DNA of 41,021 bases from Actinomycetota bacterium (GTDB lineage: Bacteria > Actinomycetota > Thermoleophilia > Gaiellales > Gaiellaceae), in assembly GCA_003132665.1 (NCBI GenBank), contig PKYN01000018.1, positions 1 through 41,021 of the forward strand. The letters run 5' to 3'. This document shows positions 8,186 through 15,948 of this stretch, piece by piece. The number at the start of each line of letters is the position of its first letter. The stretch's first letter is position 1. The position numbers were made by a program, and so were the translations under genes. Under the pieces are notes generated by a model that worked only from the letters and a program-made list of their open reading frames with translations, did not search any database and was not told the origin of the DNA.

Positions 8186-8223
8186 CTCGGCGCTCTCTTT
8201 GCTCTAGCCCCCACGGCGCCGAG
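8186..8223 (+). terminator. Candidate hairpin after hdrC-like gene
   Basis: CTCGGCGC (8186-8193) and GCGCCGAG (8216-8223) are perfect 8-base arms around a 22-base loop, 30 bases after the hdrC-like stop. No T-run is present. It may separate the hdr pair from the padR operon. Confidence 0.35.
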
Positions 8224-8277
8224 GAACCGAAGGGCGACTCATTAATACGGAGCGCCGGACACGCTCATCGTATCTAG

Positions 8278-8290
8278 ATGTGATAAACAT
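8278..8290. promoter_or_regulatory. Candidate PadR operator
   Basis: ATGT-GATAA-ACAT, inside an AT-rich patch 26 bases before the preferred padR ATG. PadR-family repressors commonly bind ATGT/ACAT inverted repeats, and the position fits autoregulation of the padR operon. An ATCTAGAT palindrome partly overlaps it at 8272-8279. Confidence 0.45.
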
Positions 8291-8315
8291 ATAGGTGCGA
8301 AAGGTGGTACGGACG

Positions 8316-8798
8316 ATGAGAGAACAGGATTCAGGGCAAGGGTTTGGCAGACGCAGACGGGGCGGCGGCGGAGGCTGCGGGCCGGGACACGGCGGTAGAG
8401 GCCGAGGTAGAGGGGTATTACTCGAGCCGGCAGTACTCGCTTCGCTCGCTTCGCAGTCGGCGCACGGCTACGACCTGCGAAAGACCGTCGAGGAGATGAC
8501 CGACGGATTCGTATGTGTCGATCCCGGAGGCATCTACCGCTTGTTGCGCCAGCTCGAGCAGGATGGCTTTGTCGAGTCGGAGTGGTCGGCAGGTGAGTTC
8601 GGCCCGCAGCGCCGCGAGTACCAGATCACGAGCGACGGTCGCGAGCTGCTCACGCAGTGGGCCGAGGATTTACGGCGACGCGAACGCGCCTTTCGATCGG
8701 TGATCGAGGCCATCGAGAAATCGATCGAGTCTGAAAAAGCTGAAAACAAGGGCACGCCAGAGGGCGAGCCCGATGAAAAGGAGAAGAAAGATGCCTAA
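8316..8798 (+). CDS. PadR-family transcriptional regulator with Gly/Arg-rich N-terminus
   Basis: A DNA-binding repressor of about 160 residues. The winged helix runs from LLEPAVLASLASQSAHGYDL through GGIYRLLRQLEQDGFVESEW to RREYQITSDGREL, the usual PadR signature. A helical dimerisation tail rich in Glu and Lys follows. Before the domain is an unusual glycine/arginine-rich segment (RRRRGGGGG, GRGRGRG) with one Cys, like the composition of the next gene. ATG 8316 is preferred over GTG 8295 because AGGTGG lies at a proper distance. The stop overlaps the ATG of the next gene, so they are one operon. Confidence 0.85.
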   Translation: MREQDSGQGFGRRRRGGGGGCGPGHGGRGRGRGVLLEPAVLASLASQSAHGYDLRKTVEEMTDGFVCVDPGGIYRLLRQLEQDGFVESEWSAGEFGPQRREYQITSDGRELLTQWAEDLRRRERAFRSVIEAIEKSIESEKAENKGTPEGEPDEKEKKDA

Positions 8799-9015
8799 TA
8801 AAGACAAAACCGGACCAAAGGGCGAGGGCCCCCTGACCGGCGGAGGTCGTGGGCCCTGCCAGGACGAGACCGGACAGACAGCGGCTCCGAGAGGTTTTCG
8901 CCTCGGCCGCGGAATGGGCTTCGGCCGCGGAATCGGCCGAGGAGCAGGGCTCGGCGGCGCCTTCAGGGGTCGCGGTCGCGGCCGCGGCCGCTTCGGCGGC
9001 GGCGGACAGTCATGA
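8791..9015 (+). CDS. DUF5320-like glycine/arginine-rich small protein
   Basis: A 74-residue protein starting MPNKDKTGPKGEGPLTGGG, the typical opening of small DUF5320-type proteins, which are found next to NifX-like and MinD-like genes in anaerobes and archaea. The rest is a low-complexity GRG/GFGRG tract with a single Cys. AAGGAG precedes the ATG. The start lies inside the padR stop region, and the stop overlaps the next ATG as ATGA. Function is unknown; the family name rests on the opening motif only. Confidence 0.75.
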   Translation: MPNKDKTGPKGEGPLTGGGRGPCQDETGQTAAPRGFRLGRGMGFGRGIGRGAGLGGAFRGRGRGRGRFGGGGQS

Positions 9016-9380
9016 AACTGGCGATCTCGGCTTCCGGCCCCGCCCTGTCGGACGCAGTCGACGAGCGGTTCGGCCGCGCGGCGTATTTCGTCATCGTAGA
9101 TCCCTCGACGATGGAGCACGAGGCGATCGACAACAGCGTGAACCGAAACGCGCTGCAGGGAGCCGGGATCGCAGCTGCAGAGCTCGTCGCCGAGCGTAAG
9201 GCGGGAGCGGTGCTGACGGGGCAGCTCGGGCCGAAGGCGTTCCAGGCGCTCCAGGCGGCATCGATTCCCGCCTACGCCGCAGCCGGAATGACTGCGGCGG
9301 ATGCCGTCGCGGCATTCAAGAGCGGCAGCCTGGAGAGGTTGTCAGAAGCGGGAGAGTCGAGACGAGGAGGAAACGGATGA
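9012..9380 (+). CDS. NifX/NifB-type dinitrogenase cofactor-family protein (first copy)
   Basis: A 122-residue single-domain protein of the NifX/NafY-like family, RNase-H-like fold. It has the usual opening MKLAISASG, the DERFGRAAYFVIVD block and the alternating GAGIAAAEL and GAVLTGQLG segments. Relatives bind metal-sulfur clusters or their precursors. No nif structural genes are present, so nitrogen fixation is not implied. The His and Cys of the common HFGRC motif are replaced here (RFGRA). The gene overlaps its upstream and downstream neighbours by ATGA. Confidence 0.82.
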   Translation: MKLAISASGPALSDAVDERFGRAAYFVIVDPSTMEHEAIDNSVNRNALQGAGIAAAELVAERKAGAVLTGQLGPKAFQALQAASIPAYAAAGMTAADAVAAFKSGSLERLSEAGESRRGGNG

Positions 9381-9757
9381 GCAAGGAAGGCACGATCATG
9401 CTGGCGGTGCCGTCAAGCGGCGCCGGCGGCCTCGAAGCCGAGCGTTCAGGGCATTTCGGCAGGTGCGACTGCTTCACGATCGTGGAGATCACAAGCGGTG
9501 AGGTCGGAGCAGTGCAAGTGCTCGAGAACCTGCCCCATACGGACGGAGGGTGTCTGGGACCGGTGAAGCTGCTGGCTTCGAATGGCGTGACGGCGCTGAT
9601 CGTGGCAGGGATCGGCGGCCGGCCGCTCGCCGGCTTCAAGGAGGCGGGCATCGACGTCTACTTCGACAAACAGCTGCCGACGGTTAGCCAGGCGGTCGAT
9701 GCGGTTCGGGCAGGAACCGTAGAAGTGATCCAGCCCCAGTGGGTTTGCGGAGGCTAG
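9377..9757 (+). CDS. NifX/NifB-type dinitrogenase cofactor-family protein (second copy)
   Basis: A 126-residue paralogue of the preceding protein. It retains the HFGRCDCF motif with two Cys, the GGCLGPVKLLAS segment typical of the family, and a terminal VCGG. The Cys and His residues could bind an iron-sulfur cluster, unlike the first copy. The two proteins may form a heterodimer. Start and upstream stop overlap as ATGA; the next gene begins directly after the stop. Confidence 0.85.
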   Translation: MSKEGTIMLAVPSSGAGGLEAERSGHFGRCDCFTIVEITSGEVGAVQVLENLPHTDGGCLGPVKLLASNGVTALIVAGIGGRPLAGFKEAGIDVYFDKQLPTVSQAVDAVRAGTVEVIQPQWVCGG

Positions 9758-10675
9758 GTGGTCGCCGGAGATCAGGCAAACCGGCTCGCCGAGGGCCTCA
9801 CGATAGCCGTCGCGTCCGGCAAGGGCGGCACCGGAAAGACGATGGTGGCTACGAACCTCGCTCTCCTCGTCGCCAGGTCGGGCGCGCGCGTCACGCTCGT
9901 GGACTGCGATGTGGAGGCTCCGAACGATCACCTCTTCTTTCGAGTCGACGCCCGCACCGAGGCGGTCGAGGTTCCGATCCCGGAGGCGCTCGCTAGTGCG
10001 TGCCCGAACGGCTGTCGCGCCTGCCGAGATACGTGCCGGTTCGGAGCGATCCGGATTCTCGGTGGGAAGCCTACGATCTTCCCCGAGCTCTGCCACAGCT
10101 GCGGCGCCTGCGTCCAAGCTTGTCCGACCGGAGTGCTCAGGGAGCGGCAGATGCGAGTCGGAGAGATCGAGTCCGGCCACGAGAGCGAAGGCCTGCGCCT
10201 CGTAACAGGCAGGCTCGACATCGGCGAGGCGAAGGCGCCGCCGGTTATCCGCGCAGCCCGACGAGCCGCAGAAGACGAAGCCGCCGAGTTGACCATCCTC
10301 GACGCCCCGCCCGGCGCCGCCTGCTCGGCCGTGGCGACGCTGCAGGGAGCGAATCTCCTCCTGCTCGTCACTGAGCCCACCGCCTTTGGCCTGCACGACC
10401 TGGAGCTGATGGTCGAGCTCGCGCGGGCTTTCGGCCTGCCGGCCGCGATCGTGCTCAACCGAGAAGGAACGGGATCGGTGGACATCGCCGGCTACTGCGA
10501 CTCGCAAAGTCTTCCCCTTCTCGCCCGCATCCCCTTCGATCGCCGCGTGGCCGAGCGCTACGCAGAAGGCGAGCTGCTGGTCGACTCTCATCCCAACGGA
10601 GAACTCTGGTTCTCGGGCCTGTGGCAGGCGATAAGGAGCACCTCGGCGCGAAGCGTGAGGGAGACGGCAGCGTGA
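9758..10675 (+). CDS. MinD/Mrp-family ATPase with inserted ferredoxin domain (first copy)
   Basis: A 305-residue cytoplasmic P-loop ATPase. The deviant Walker A is SGKGGTGKTMVA, followed by VDCDVEAPN (switch I) and LDAPPGAACS (Walker B/switch II). Two 4Fe-4S motifs interrupt the fold at about residues 82-125: a variant site CPNGCRACRDTCRFG and a complete CHSCGACVQACP. This architecture accompanies DUF5320 and NifX genes in many anaerobes and is thought to handle iron-sulfur clusters or redox sensing, but the role is not established. GTG 9758 follows GGAGG in the end of the previous gene. Confidence 0.87.
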   Translation: MVAGDQANRLAEGLTIAVASGKGGTGKTMVATNLALLVARSGARVTLVDCDVEAPNDHLFFRVDARTEAVEVPIPEALASACPNGCRACRDTCRFGAIRILGGKPTIFPELCHSCGACVQACPTGVLRERQMRVGEIESGHESEGLRLVTGRLDIGEAKAPPVIRAARRAAEDEAAELTILDAPPGAACSAVATLQGANLLLLVTEPTAFGLHDLELMVELARAFGLPAAIVLNREGTGSVDIAGYCDSQSLPLLARIPFDRRVAERYAEGELLVDSHPNGELWFSGLWQAIRSTSARSVRETAA

Positions 10676-11646
10676 AGACGCTCGTCGTCGCATCGGGAAA
10701 GGGCGGCACCGGGAAGACGACCCTGTCGGCTCTGTTCGCGCGTTTCTCGGCGCAAGAGCGCCCGCTCGTGGTCGCCGACTGCGACGTCGAGGCCTCGAAC
10801 CTACCGCTTGCGCTCCGCACCGAGGTCACATCGAGAGAGGCCTTTGCAGGCAGCGAGAAGGCGGTTGTCGGCGAGGATCTCTGCAGCGGCTGCGAGCGCT
10901 GCCTGGATAGCTGCCGCTTCGGCGCGATCTCGACACTAGTCGACGGTACGGCACGGATCGACGAGTGGGCGTGCGAGGGCTGCGGCGCCTGCGCCACGGC
11001 CTGCCGGCACGGCGCCATCTCGCTCGAGCCGCGCCAGGCCGGCGAGCTTCTCGGCGGCGAGTGCTCCACGGGCGCCATCGTCTTCGGCCAGCTGCAGCCG
11101 GGTCAGGACCTCTCCGGCAAGCTCGTCACGAGCGTGCACGAGCGGGCGAAGGCGCTAGCCGAGGAGCGGGGCGCCGAACTGGTGCTCATCGACGGGCCGC
11201 CCGGCATCGGCTGCCCGGTGATCGCGTCGATCTCGGGCGCCGACGGACTCCTGGCCGTGGCGGAGCCGAGCCTCTCGGGAGAGCACGACCTGCGCCGCCT
11301 AGTCACGCTCGCGCGGCAGTTACGCGTCCCGGTCAAGGTCGTGCTGAACAAGTCCGACCTCTCGGCTGAGGCGGCGGAGAGACTGCGAGCGACATGCCGC
11401 GAAGAGGGGATCGAGCTGATCGGTGAGGTGCCCTTCGACAGCGAGCTCCTACCGACACTTGAGCGGATGGCACAGGGAGACATCTTGGAGGCGAAGCCCG
11501 TTATCGACATCGAGGAATCGCCCGGCGTCAGTGCCGCGCGCTCGATCTGGGAGCGCATCGAGAATTGGCTCGCCGAGCCGCCGCAAGCCCGACCGGCGAG
11601 CAAGGCCCTCATACAACTCTCTCGCACGCACTCTAACGGCTCCTAG
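10672..11646 (+). CDS. MinD/Mrp-family ATPase with inserted ferredoxin domain (second copy)
   Basis: A 324-residue paralogue of the upstream ATPase. Walker A is SGKGGTGKTTLS, with ADCDVEASN and LIDGPPGIGCP as the other nucleotide motifs. The insert has two complete 4Fe-4S motifs, CSGCERCLDSCRFG and CEGCGACATACRHG. GTG 10672 is chosen because it overlaps the upstream stop (GTGA) and starts directly at KTLVVASGKGG. The open frame 17 codons upstream lies inside the previous gene. The two ATPases probably work as a pair. It is the last gene of the padR operon. Confidence 0.88.
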   Translation: MKTLVVASGKGGTGKTTLSALFARFSAQERPLVVADCDVEASNLPLALRTEVTSREAFAGSEKAVVGEDLCSGCERCLDSCRFGAISTLVDGTARIDEWACEGCGACATACRHGAISLEPRQAGELLGGECSTGAIVFGQLQPGQDLSGKLVTSVHERAKALAEERGAELVLIDGPPGIGCPVIASISGADGLLAVAEPSLSGEHDLRRLVTLARQLRVPVKVVLNKSDLSAEAAERLRATCREEGIELIGEVPFDSELLPTLERMAQGDILEAKPVIDIEESPGVSAARSIWERIENWLAEPPQARPASKALIQLSRTHSNGS

Positions 11647-11733
11647 CAAGCGATCGACTTCCCTCAGGGTGACAAAGCCGGAGCTTCCCGTTCATTCTCA
11701 CGCCTAGGATTCCCTTTACTGGTTCCCCCTTCG

Positions 11734-11944
11734 TCAGAAGACCAGCACCTTGTCGGCCACGAGCGTGCGCTGGCCGAGTTCGTCCATGGAACTTCGGCGC
11801 GCGCCTTCTGCGACCTTGGCATCCAACATTCCACGTGCGTCCATGCAGGTGCCGCAGAGTAGAAAGTCACCCTTGCGACCGACGGACTTCAACATACGCT
11901 CGAGGTTGTAGTAGCCATCCGGCATCTGCGACGCGGCTAGCGCT
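11734..11944 (-). pseudogene. 5'-truncated dsrE-family remnant
   Basis: Reading the minus strand gives AASQMPDGYYNLERML, then LLCGTCMDARGM, then SSMDELGQRTLVADKVLVF and a stop. This is the C-terminal two thirds of a typical DsrE-family sulfur-transfer protein of about 115 residues, with the Cys-x-x-Cys in GTC intact. The N-terminal 45-50 residues and start are missing. At that point the sequence becomes the end of the TDT transporter gene, whose TAG stop (11937-11939) lies inside the remnant in another frame. A deletion that joined the two genes explains this best. The reading frame itself is undamaged. Confidence 0.75.
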
Positions 11945-13040
11945 GCCAGGCCTCCCCGGTCCGCAGCGCACGCAGGGTGTTCGCGCCGACGACGAGCCAG
12001 AAGCCGGCGAGCAGCAGGAATAGAGCGGCTCCGATCCACTCGATCGTTCCGCTCGGCCAGCTGCGGGCGAGCTGCAGCGTGGCGACGGTGTAGGCGCCCA
12101 GCGGGAAGGTGAAGGCCCAGAGACCGACGCCCGAGGCGAGCCTGCCGCGGCGCAGGTAGCGGACGAGCAGGAGCACTACGGTGGCGAGCCACCAGAGCCC
12201 GAAGCCCCAGAGCGTGGCGGCCGCGAGCAGGGAAACATTCTGGACGACGCCGGCGTTGGCACCCCAGAAGGGCGTTCCCGCCGCGGCGAGCCTGAGCAGG
12301 GCGAGACTGCCGACGCCGATCGGGCCGAGGCCGATCCAGAGCGACGGCGCGAGCTGCGCCGGCGGCAGCGGATGGAAGATAAGTCGCCCGAACAGCACCG
12401 CCGCGACCAGCAGGAAGAGGAAGAAGCCCATCCCGAGCCCCGCGTAGCCGGCGAGCAGAAGCAGCCGCCCGGCGTCGGAACCGACGTGCGGCAATAGCGG
12501 AATCAGCGTCAGCGGAATGATGATGCTCACGACCGGCGGAATGAACCAGCCGCCGTTCGGGCTATCGGCCGCCAGCCCCTCGCCCGAGAAGAGGATGTAG
12601 GTGAACAGGACGCCGGTCGCGAAGGCGACGAGGCCACCGACCGTGGCGAGCACGGCGACGATCACCACGACCGCGTGCGATGGAAGCAGCGAGCCGCCGA
12701 CGGTGGCAGTGGCGACCGCCAGCACGACGATCGCGCCGGCGAGGGTGCCGTAGAGGGCGCCGACGATCGGGTGGCGCAGGTCGGCAAGCGCGGCGTCGGG
12801 ATGACGGACGATCCGAGCCAGATAGGGAACGGCGATCAGGCAGGCCAGCGCCCAGGCGGCGAGAACGAAGGCGACGCCGATCACGTGGCCGGTATGGAGC
12901 ATCCCCGGTTGGGCGCCCGGATTGAGATAAGCGGCGACGCCGACGATGGCGGTACCCATGACCGCCCCGAACCAACCCGGGTGGAATCCGCGCAGGATGC
13001 TCGGCGGAGTCGGCGCATCTGTGGAGATCGTGCTGCTCAT
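11937..13040 (-). CDS. TDT-family transporter (tellurite/C4-dicarboxylate/sulfite type)
   Basis: A membrane protein of about 367 residues with roughly ten hydrophobic spans. It begins with the family's RGFHPGWFGAVMGTAIVG segment, and GWFIPPVVSIIIPLTLIP and a final RTGEAW region follow. The TDT family includes tellurite-resistance TehA, malate transporters, plant SLAC1 channels and the yeast sulfite pump Ssu1. Sulfite or another anion would fit the setting but is not shown. ATG 13040 has AGGAAGAG upstream and overlaps the stop of osmC (ATGA). The stop codon is supplied by sequence of a dsrE remnant, so the last few residues may differ from the ancestor. Confidence 0.85.
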   Translation of the reverse strand: MSSTISTDAPTPPSILRGFHPGWFGAVMGTAIVGVAAYLNPGAQPGMLHTGHVIGVAFVLAAWALACLIAVPYLARIVRHPDAALADLRHPIVGALYGTLAGAIVVLAVATATVGGSLLPSHAVVVIVAVLATVGGLVAFATGVLFTYILFSGEGLAADSPNGGWFIPPVVSIIIPLTLIPLLPHVGSDAGRLLLLAGYAGLGMGFFLFLLVAAVLFGRLIFHPLPPAQLAPSLWIGLGPIGVGSLALLRLAAAGTPFWGANAGVVQNVSLLAAATLWGFGLWWLATVVLLLVRYLRRGRLASGVGLWAFTFPLGAYTVATLQLARSWPSGTIEWIGAALFLLLAGFWLVVGANTLRALRTGEAWQR

Positions 13041-13489
13041 GTCTCTTCCTTTCCGGCGTCCGCGGGCGGCTCGGCGACGACGGTGCCGGAGAGATCGCAA
13101 GCGGCTGCCAGGGTGTTGGTGATGGTGCCGAAATGGAGGATGTTGCGCTGGAGTAGATCGACGCGTTGCTGCGGCTCGTCGGTCTCGATACGGAGCTCGT
13201 AGCGGGCGCGGACGATCCGCGGCGGCGGCTCCTCGCGCTCGACTTCGACCCGGATGCGGGCGCGTCGGTAGTGGAACGGCAATATGCCCGAGAAACGCTC
13301 GACGTTCTTGAGCATGCAGGCGGCAAGCGCGGCGGCCATCAGGTCGGCCGGGCTCGGCAAGAGTTCGCCCGTCTCCGCGGAGCCGTCGAAAGCGATCGTG
13401 GCCGTGCGCGAGGCGATCGTGCCGGCGCCGCCGGGGCGGTTCTCGCCCTCGACGACGTAGCGAGTTGCGGCGTCCGCCTCAGTCGGCAT
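13037..13489 (-). CDS. OsmC/Ohr-family protein (first copy)
   Basis: A 150-residue protein of the OsmC fold. The conserved SPADLMAAALAACMLKNVERF helix holds the first expected redox Cys (about 58). The second Cys of the family is at AAACDLSGTV near residue 133. OsmC proteins reduce organic hydroperoxides or handle reactive sulfur with a Cys pair. It sits in a transporter operon, overlapping the upstream gene by 11 bases and the downstream gene by 4. Confidence 0.82.
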   Translation of the reverse strand: MPTEADAATRYVVEGENRPGGAGTIASRTATIAFDGSAETGELLPSPADLMAAALAACMLKNVERFSGILPFHYRRARIRVEVEREEPPPRIVRARYELRIETDEPQQRVDLLQRNILHFGTITNTLAAACDLSGTVVAEPPADAGKEET

Positions 13490-14522
13490 GACCGCCGACC
13501 GTGATCGGCTCGAGGCCGGGAACGGGGATTGCCACCGGCTCGTTGCCGGCGTAGTAACGGCGCACCCAGCCTGCCGCCTTCAGGTAGCCGACGAGCAGCA
13601 TCACCTGGAAGATCGGCATGGTGGCGGCGGGCACGGCCACGAGCGGCGAGAAGGCAACAGTGGCAATCGCGATCGCGGTGGCGTTGTTCTTGCCGGTGCC
13701 GGCGAAGACGACGGCCATGTGCTCGCGGTAGTTCAGGCGGAGCCGCCGGTCGAGCCAGGTGGCCACTATCAGGGTGAGCGCGATGAAGAGCGCGTTCGGG
13801 ACGAGCAGAAGCAGCACCGTGTGCCACTTGGCGACGATCATCTGCTCCTTCGAGAAGAAGATCAGGAAGATCATCGCGAACATGGCCAGCATCGAGAATC
13901 CGCCCAGCGACGGTTGCAGCCGTTTGACGGCCTCCTCGCCACGACGGCGGACGAGCCAGAGGCGGGTGAGGAAGCCGAGCAGCATCGGCGCCAGCAGCAC
14001 CTCGAGGATCGAGAAGAGCAGATCGTGCATCGGCACCGGCACGTTGTAGCCGCTCGCAAAGAGCGCCATCCAGGCCGGCACCGCCGCCAGCGAGAGCACG
14101 AAGCTGGAGGCGACGATAACGGTACTGAGCTCGAGATCGCCCTTGGCGAGCCCGGCGTAGGCGATGCTCATGCTCGAGCAGGGCACGACCATCACGAGCA
14201 GGAAGCCGAGCGCTAGTTGGTGGTCGTGCAGGAAGAGACTCGCCAGCCCCCAGCCCAGAAGCGGCGCCCAGACGAAGTTGTAGGCGAGCGCGAGCGAGAG
14301 CCCCTTCAGGTTGCGCCCGGCCTTGACGAGCGCGCCGAAGCGCACGTTGACCATCATCGGGAAGATAATCAGGAAGACCCCCGCGGTCGTCAGGTCGCCG
14401 AGCAGGCGCGAGTTGCCCTTCGACCAGCTCTCGAACGGATGTCCGATGGCGATGCCGGCCGCCATCGCCGCCATCGCGTAGAAGAGCAGGTACCTGTTCA
14501 GATGACGAGATAGACGCTGCAC
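13479..14522 (-). CDS. Bile acid:sodium symporter / ACR3-like permease
   Basis: A 347-residue membrane protein with about ten spans. The MVVPCSSMSIAYAGLAKGD segment places it near ACR3 arsenite permeases, where a span-IV Cys in a similar P-C motif is needed for arsenite export. FAGTGKNNATAIAIA matches the second conserved crossing region. Its operon has an ArsR with a CAC motif, a second arsenic-type permease and a mini-thioredoxin, which favours a metalloid substrate. Other BASS-type anions cannot be excluded. It starts at GTG 14522 with a purine-rich region upstream. Confidence 0.82.
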   Translation of the reverse strand: MQRLSRHLNRYLLFYAMAAMAAGIAIGHPFESWSKGNSRLLGDLTTAGVFLIIFPMMVNVRFGALVKAGRNLKGLSLALAYNFVWAPLLGWGLASLFLHDHQLALGFLLVMVVPCSSMSIAYAGLAKGDLELSTVIVASSFVLSLAAVPAWMALFASGYNVPVPMHDLLFSILEVLLAPMLLGFLTRLWLVRRRGEEAVKRLQPSLGGFSMLAMFAMIFLIFFSKEQMIVAKWHTVLLLLVPNALFIALTLIVATWLDRRLRLNYREHMAVVFAGTGKNNATAIAIATVAFSPLVAVPAATMPIFQVMLLVGYLKAAGWVRRYYAGNEPVAIPVPGLEPITVGGHAD

Positions 14523-14565
14523 GGTTTCTTCCGACTCCTTCCTTTTCCTCGAGCGATTCCCGCCG

Positions 14566-14814
14566 TCAGGCCGTGACCTTGGCGGCGAGCAGCTCCTTGA
14601 GCGCGTCGGACGAGGGGATGCGACCGGCGAGAACGACCTGGTCGTCGACCGCGAGCGCCGGCGTGGCCATCACGCCCATCGCCGCCATCGCCGCGTAGTC
14701 GGTGACCTTCTCGACCCGCTCTTCGCGTCCGAGATCGTTCAGCGCCTTGTCGGCCAGCGCCGCCAGACGCTCGCAGTTGGCGCATCCGCTTCCGAGCACT
14801 TTGACTGAATGCAT
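14566..14814 (-). CDS. Small thioredoxin-like redox-active disulfide protein
   Basis: An 82-residue mini-thioredoxin of the redox-active disulfide protein 2 type. The active site is GSGCANCERL, and the cis-Pro loop is MATPALAVDD. Such proteins often lie next to YraQ/ArsP-type permeases, as here. They probably reduce disulfides or deliver thiol-bound metalloid. AGGAG precedes the ATG at a normal distance, and the permease gene lies 17 bases upstream. Confidence 0.88.
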   Translation of the reverse strand: MHSVKVLGSGCANCERLAALADKALNDLGREERVEKVTDYAAMAAMGVMATPALAVDDQVVLAGRIPSSDALKELLAAKVTA

Positions 14815-14831
14815 TGCTTCACTTCTCCTCT

Positions 14832-15890
14832 CTAGTGCAGCACAGCGTTGAATATGAAGCCGATCGCCACGATGCCGCTGGCGACAATTCCCACGTAGAT
14901 GGCAAGCAGCTTGGGCTTGAGCACGCGCCGGAGCAAGATCATCTCGGGCAGCGAGAGGGCGACGATGCTCATCATCAGAGCGAGCGAGGTGCCCATTGCC
15001 ATTCCCTTCGCGTGCACCGCCTGGATCAGCGGCAGCGTGCCGGCGGCGTTCGAGTAGAACGGTAAGCCGACTATTACGGCGATCGGAACGGCGAGCGGAT
15101 TGCCGGGGCCGGCGATGCGGGTGAAGAAGTTGGTCGGGACCCAGCCGTGGATGGCGGCGCCGAGCGCGATTCCGACAAGCAGGTAGGGCCAGACCTTGCC
15201 GACAATCGTCTTCACTTCCTCGACGCCAAGCTCGACTCGCTCCGACCAGGTTGGCTCAACCTCGTCGCCGGTCGAGAGCGGGGCGACGGCCGCCGCCTCG
15301 AGAATCATCGGCTCGATATAGCGCTCGAGCTTCAACTTGCCGAGGATGAAGCCGGCGACGATCGCGAGCACAAGGCCGGTGCCGATGTAGAGCGCCGCGA
15401 CCTCGAGCCCGAACATCCCGTAGAGCAGCACGACCGCGACCTCGTTGATGAGCGGGCTGGCGATCAGGAAGCTGAGCGTGACTCCGAGCGGTATCCCCAC
15501 CGCCACGAAGCCGATGAATGCCGGGACGGCGCTGCAGGAGCAAAACGGCGTCACGACACCGAGCCCGGAAGCTAGGACGTTGCCGATTCCCTCCCGTTTC
15601 CCGCCCAGGATCGAGCGCGTGCGCTCGATCGAGAGGAAGCTGCGCAGGATGCGGACGACGAAGATGATGCCGACTAGCAGCAGCAGGATCTTGGTCGTAT
15701 CGAAGAAAAAGAAGTGAACGGCGTCCGACCAGCGCGCTCCCCGCGGCAGCCCCACCAGGTTGTAAAGCGCCCAGTTCCAGAACGGGCCGAGCGCCAGGTA
15801 GAGGCCGACGCAGATTGCGACGGCCGCGGCGATCGCCGCCAACGGGCGCAGACTGCGACGAGCACGCGCGGTGAGGACGGATTCGCTCAC
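14832..15890 (-). CDS. ArsP/YraQ-type permease (DUF318)
   Basis: A 352-residue membrane protein with eight or more spans in two halves. The family hallmark VTPFCSCSAVPAFIGF and the ASPLINEVAVVLL motif are in the first half. GLPFYSNAAGTLPLIQA and the late MSIVALSLPEM mark the repeated second half. Relatives export trivalent organoarsenicals (ArsP) or act with redox proteins in metalloid and sulfur resistance. The start is GTG 15890; the ribosome site is weak. It is the first structural gene after arsR in the operon. Confidence 0.87.
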   Translation of the reverse strand: MSESVLTARARRSLRPLAAIAAAVAICVGLYLALGPFWNWALYNLVGLPRGARWSDAVHFFFFDTTKILLLLVGIIFVVRILRSFLSIERTRSILGGKREGIGNVLASGLGVVTPFCSCSAVPAFIGFVAVGIPLGVTLSFLIASPLINEVAVVLLYGMFGLEVAALYIGTGLVLAIVAGFILGKLKLERYIEPMILEAAAVAPLSTGDEVEPTWSERVELGVEEVKTIVGKVWPYLLVGIALGAAIHGWVPTNFFTRIAGPGNPLAVPIAVIVGLPFYSNAAGTLPLIQAVHAKGMAMGTSLALMMSIVALSLPEMILLRRVLKPKLLAIYVGIVASGIVAIGFIFNAVLH

Positions 15891-15948
15891 GACTCGTATC
15901 CGATCGTCAAGATGGCCGCATTAGGCTGCGGCCCAAGGAAGAGGAAGT

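Noticed and set aside
9012-9757. Nitrogen-fixation genes
   Set aside because: NifX-like proteins occur widely without nitrogenase, and no nifHDK or nifB is present here.
9446-10693. 415-codon open frame on the minus strand
   Set aside because: Antisense shadow of the NifX-like and MinD-like genes in high-GC DNA; no domain and no start signal.
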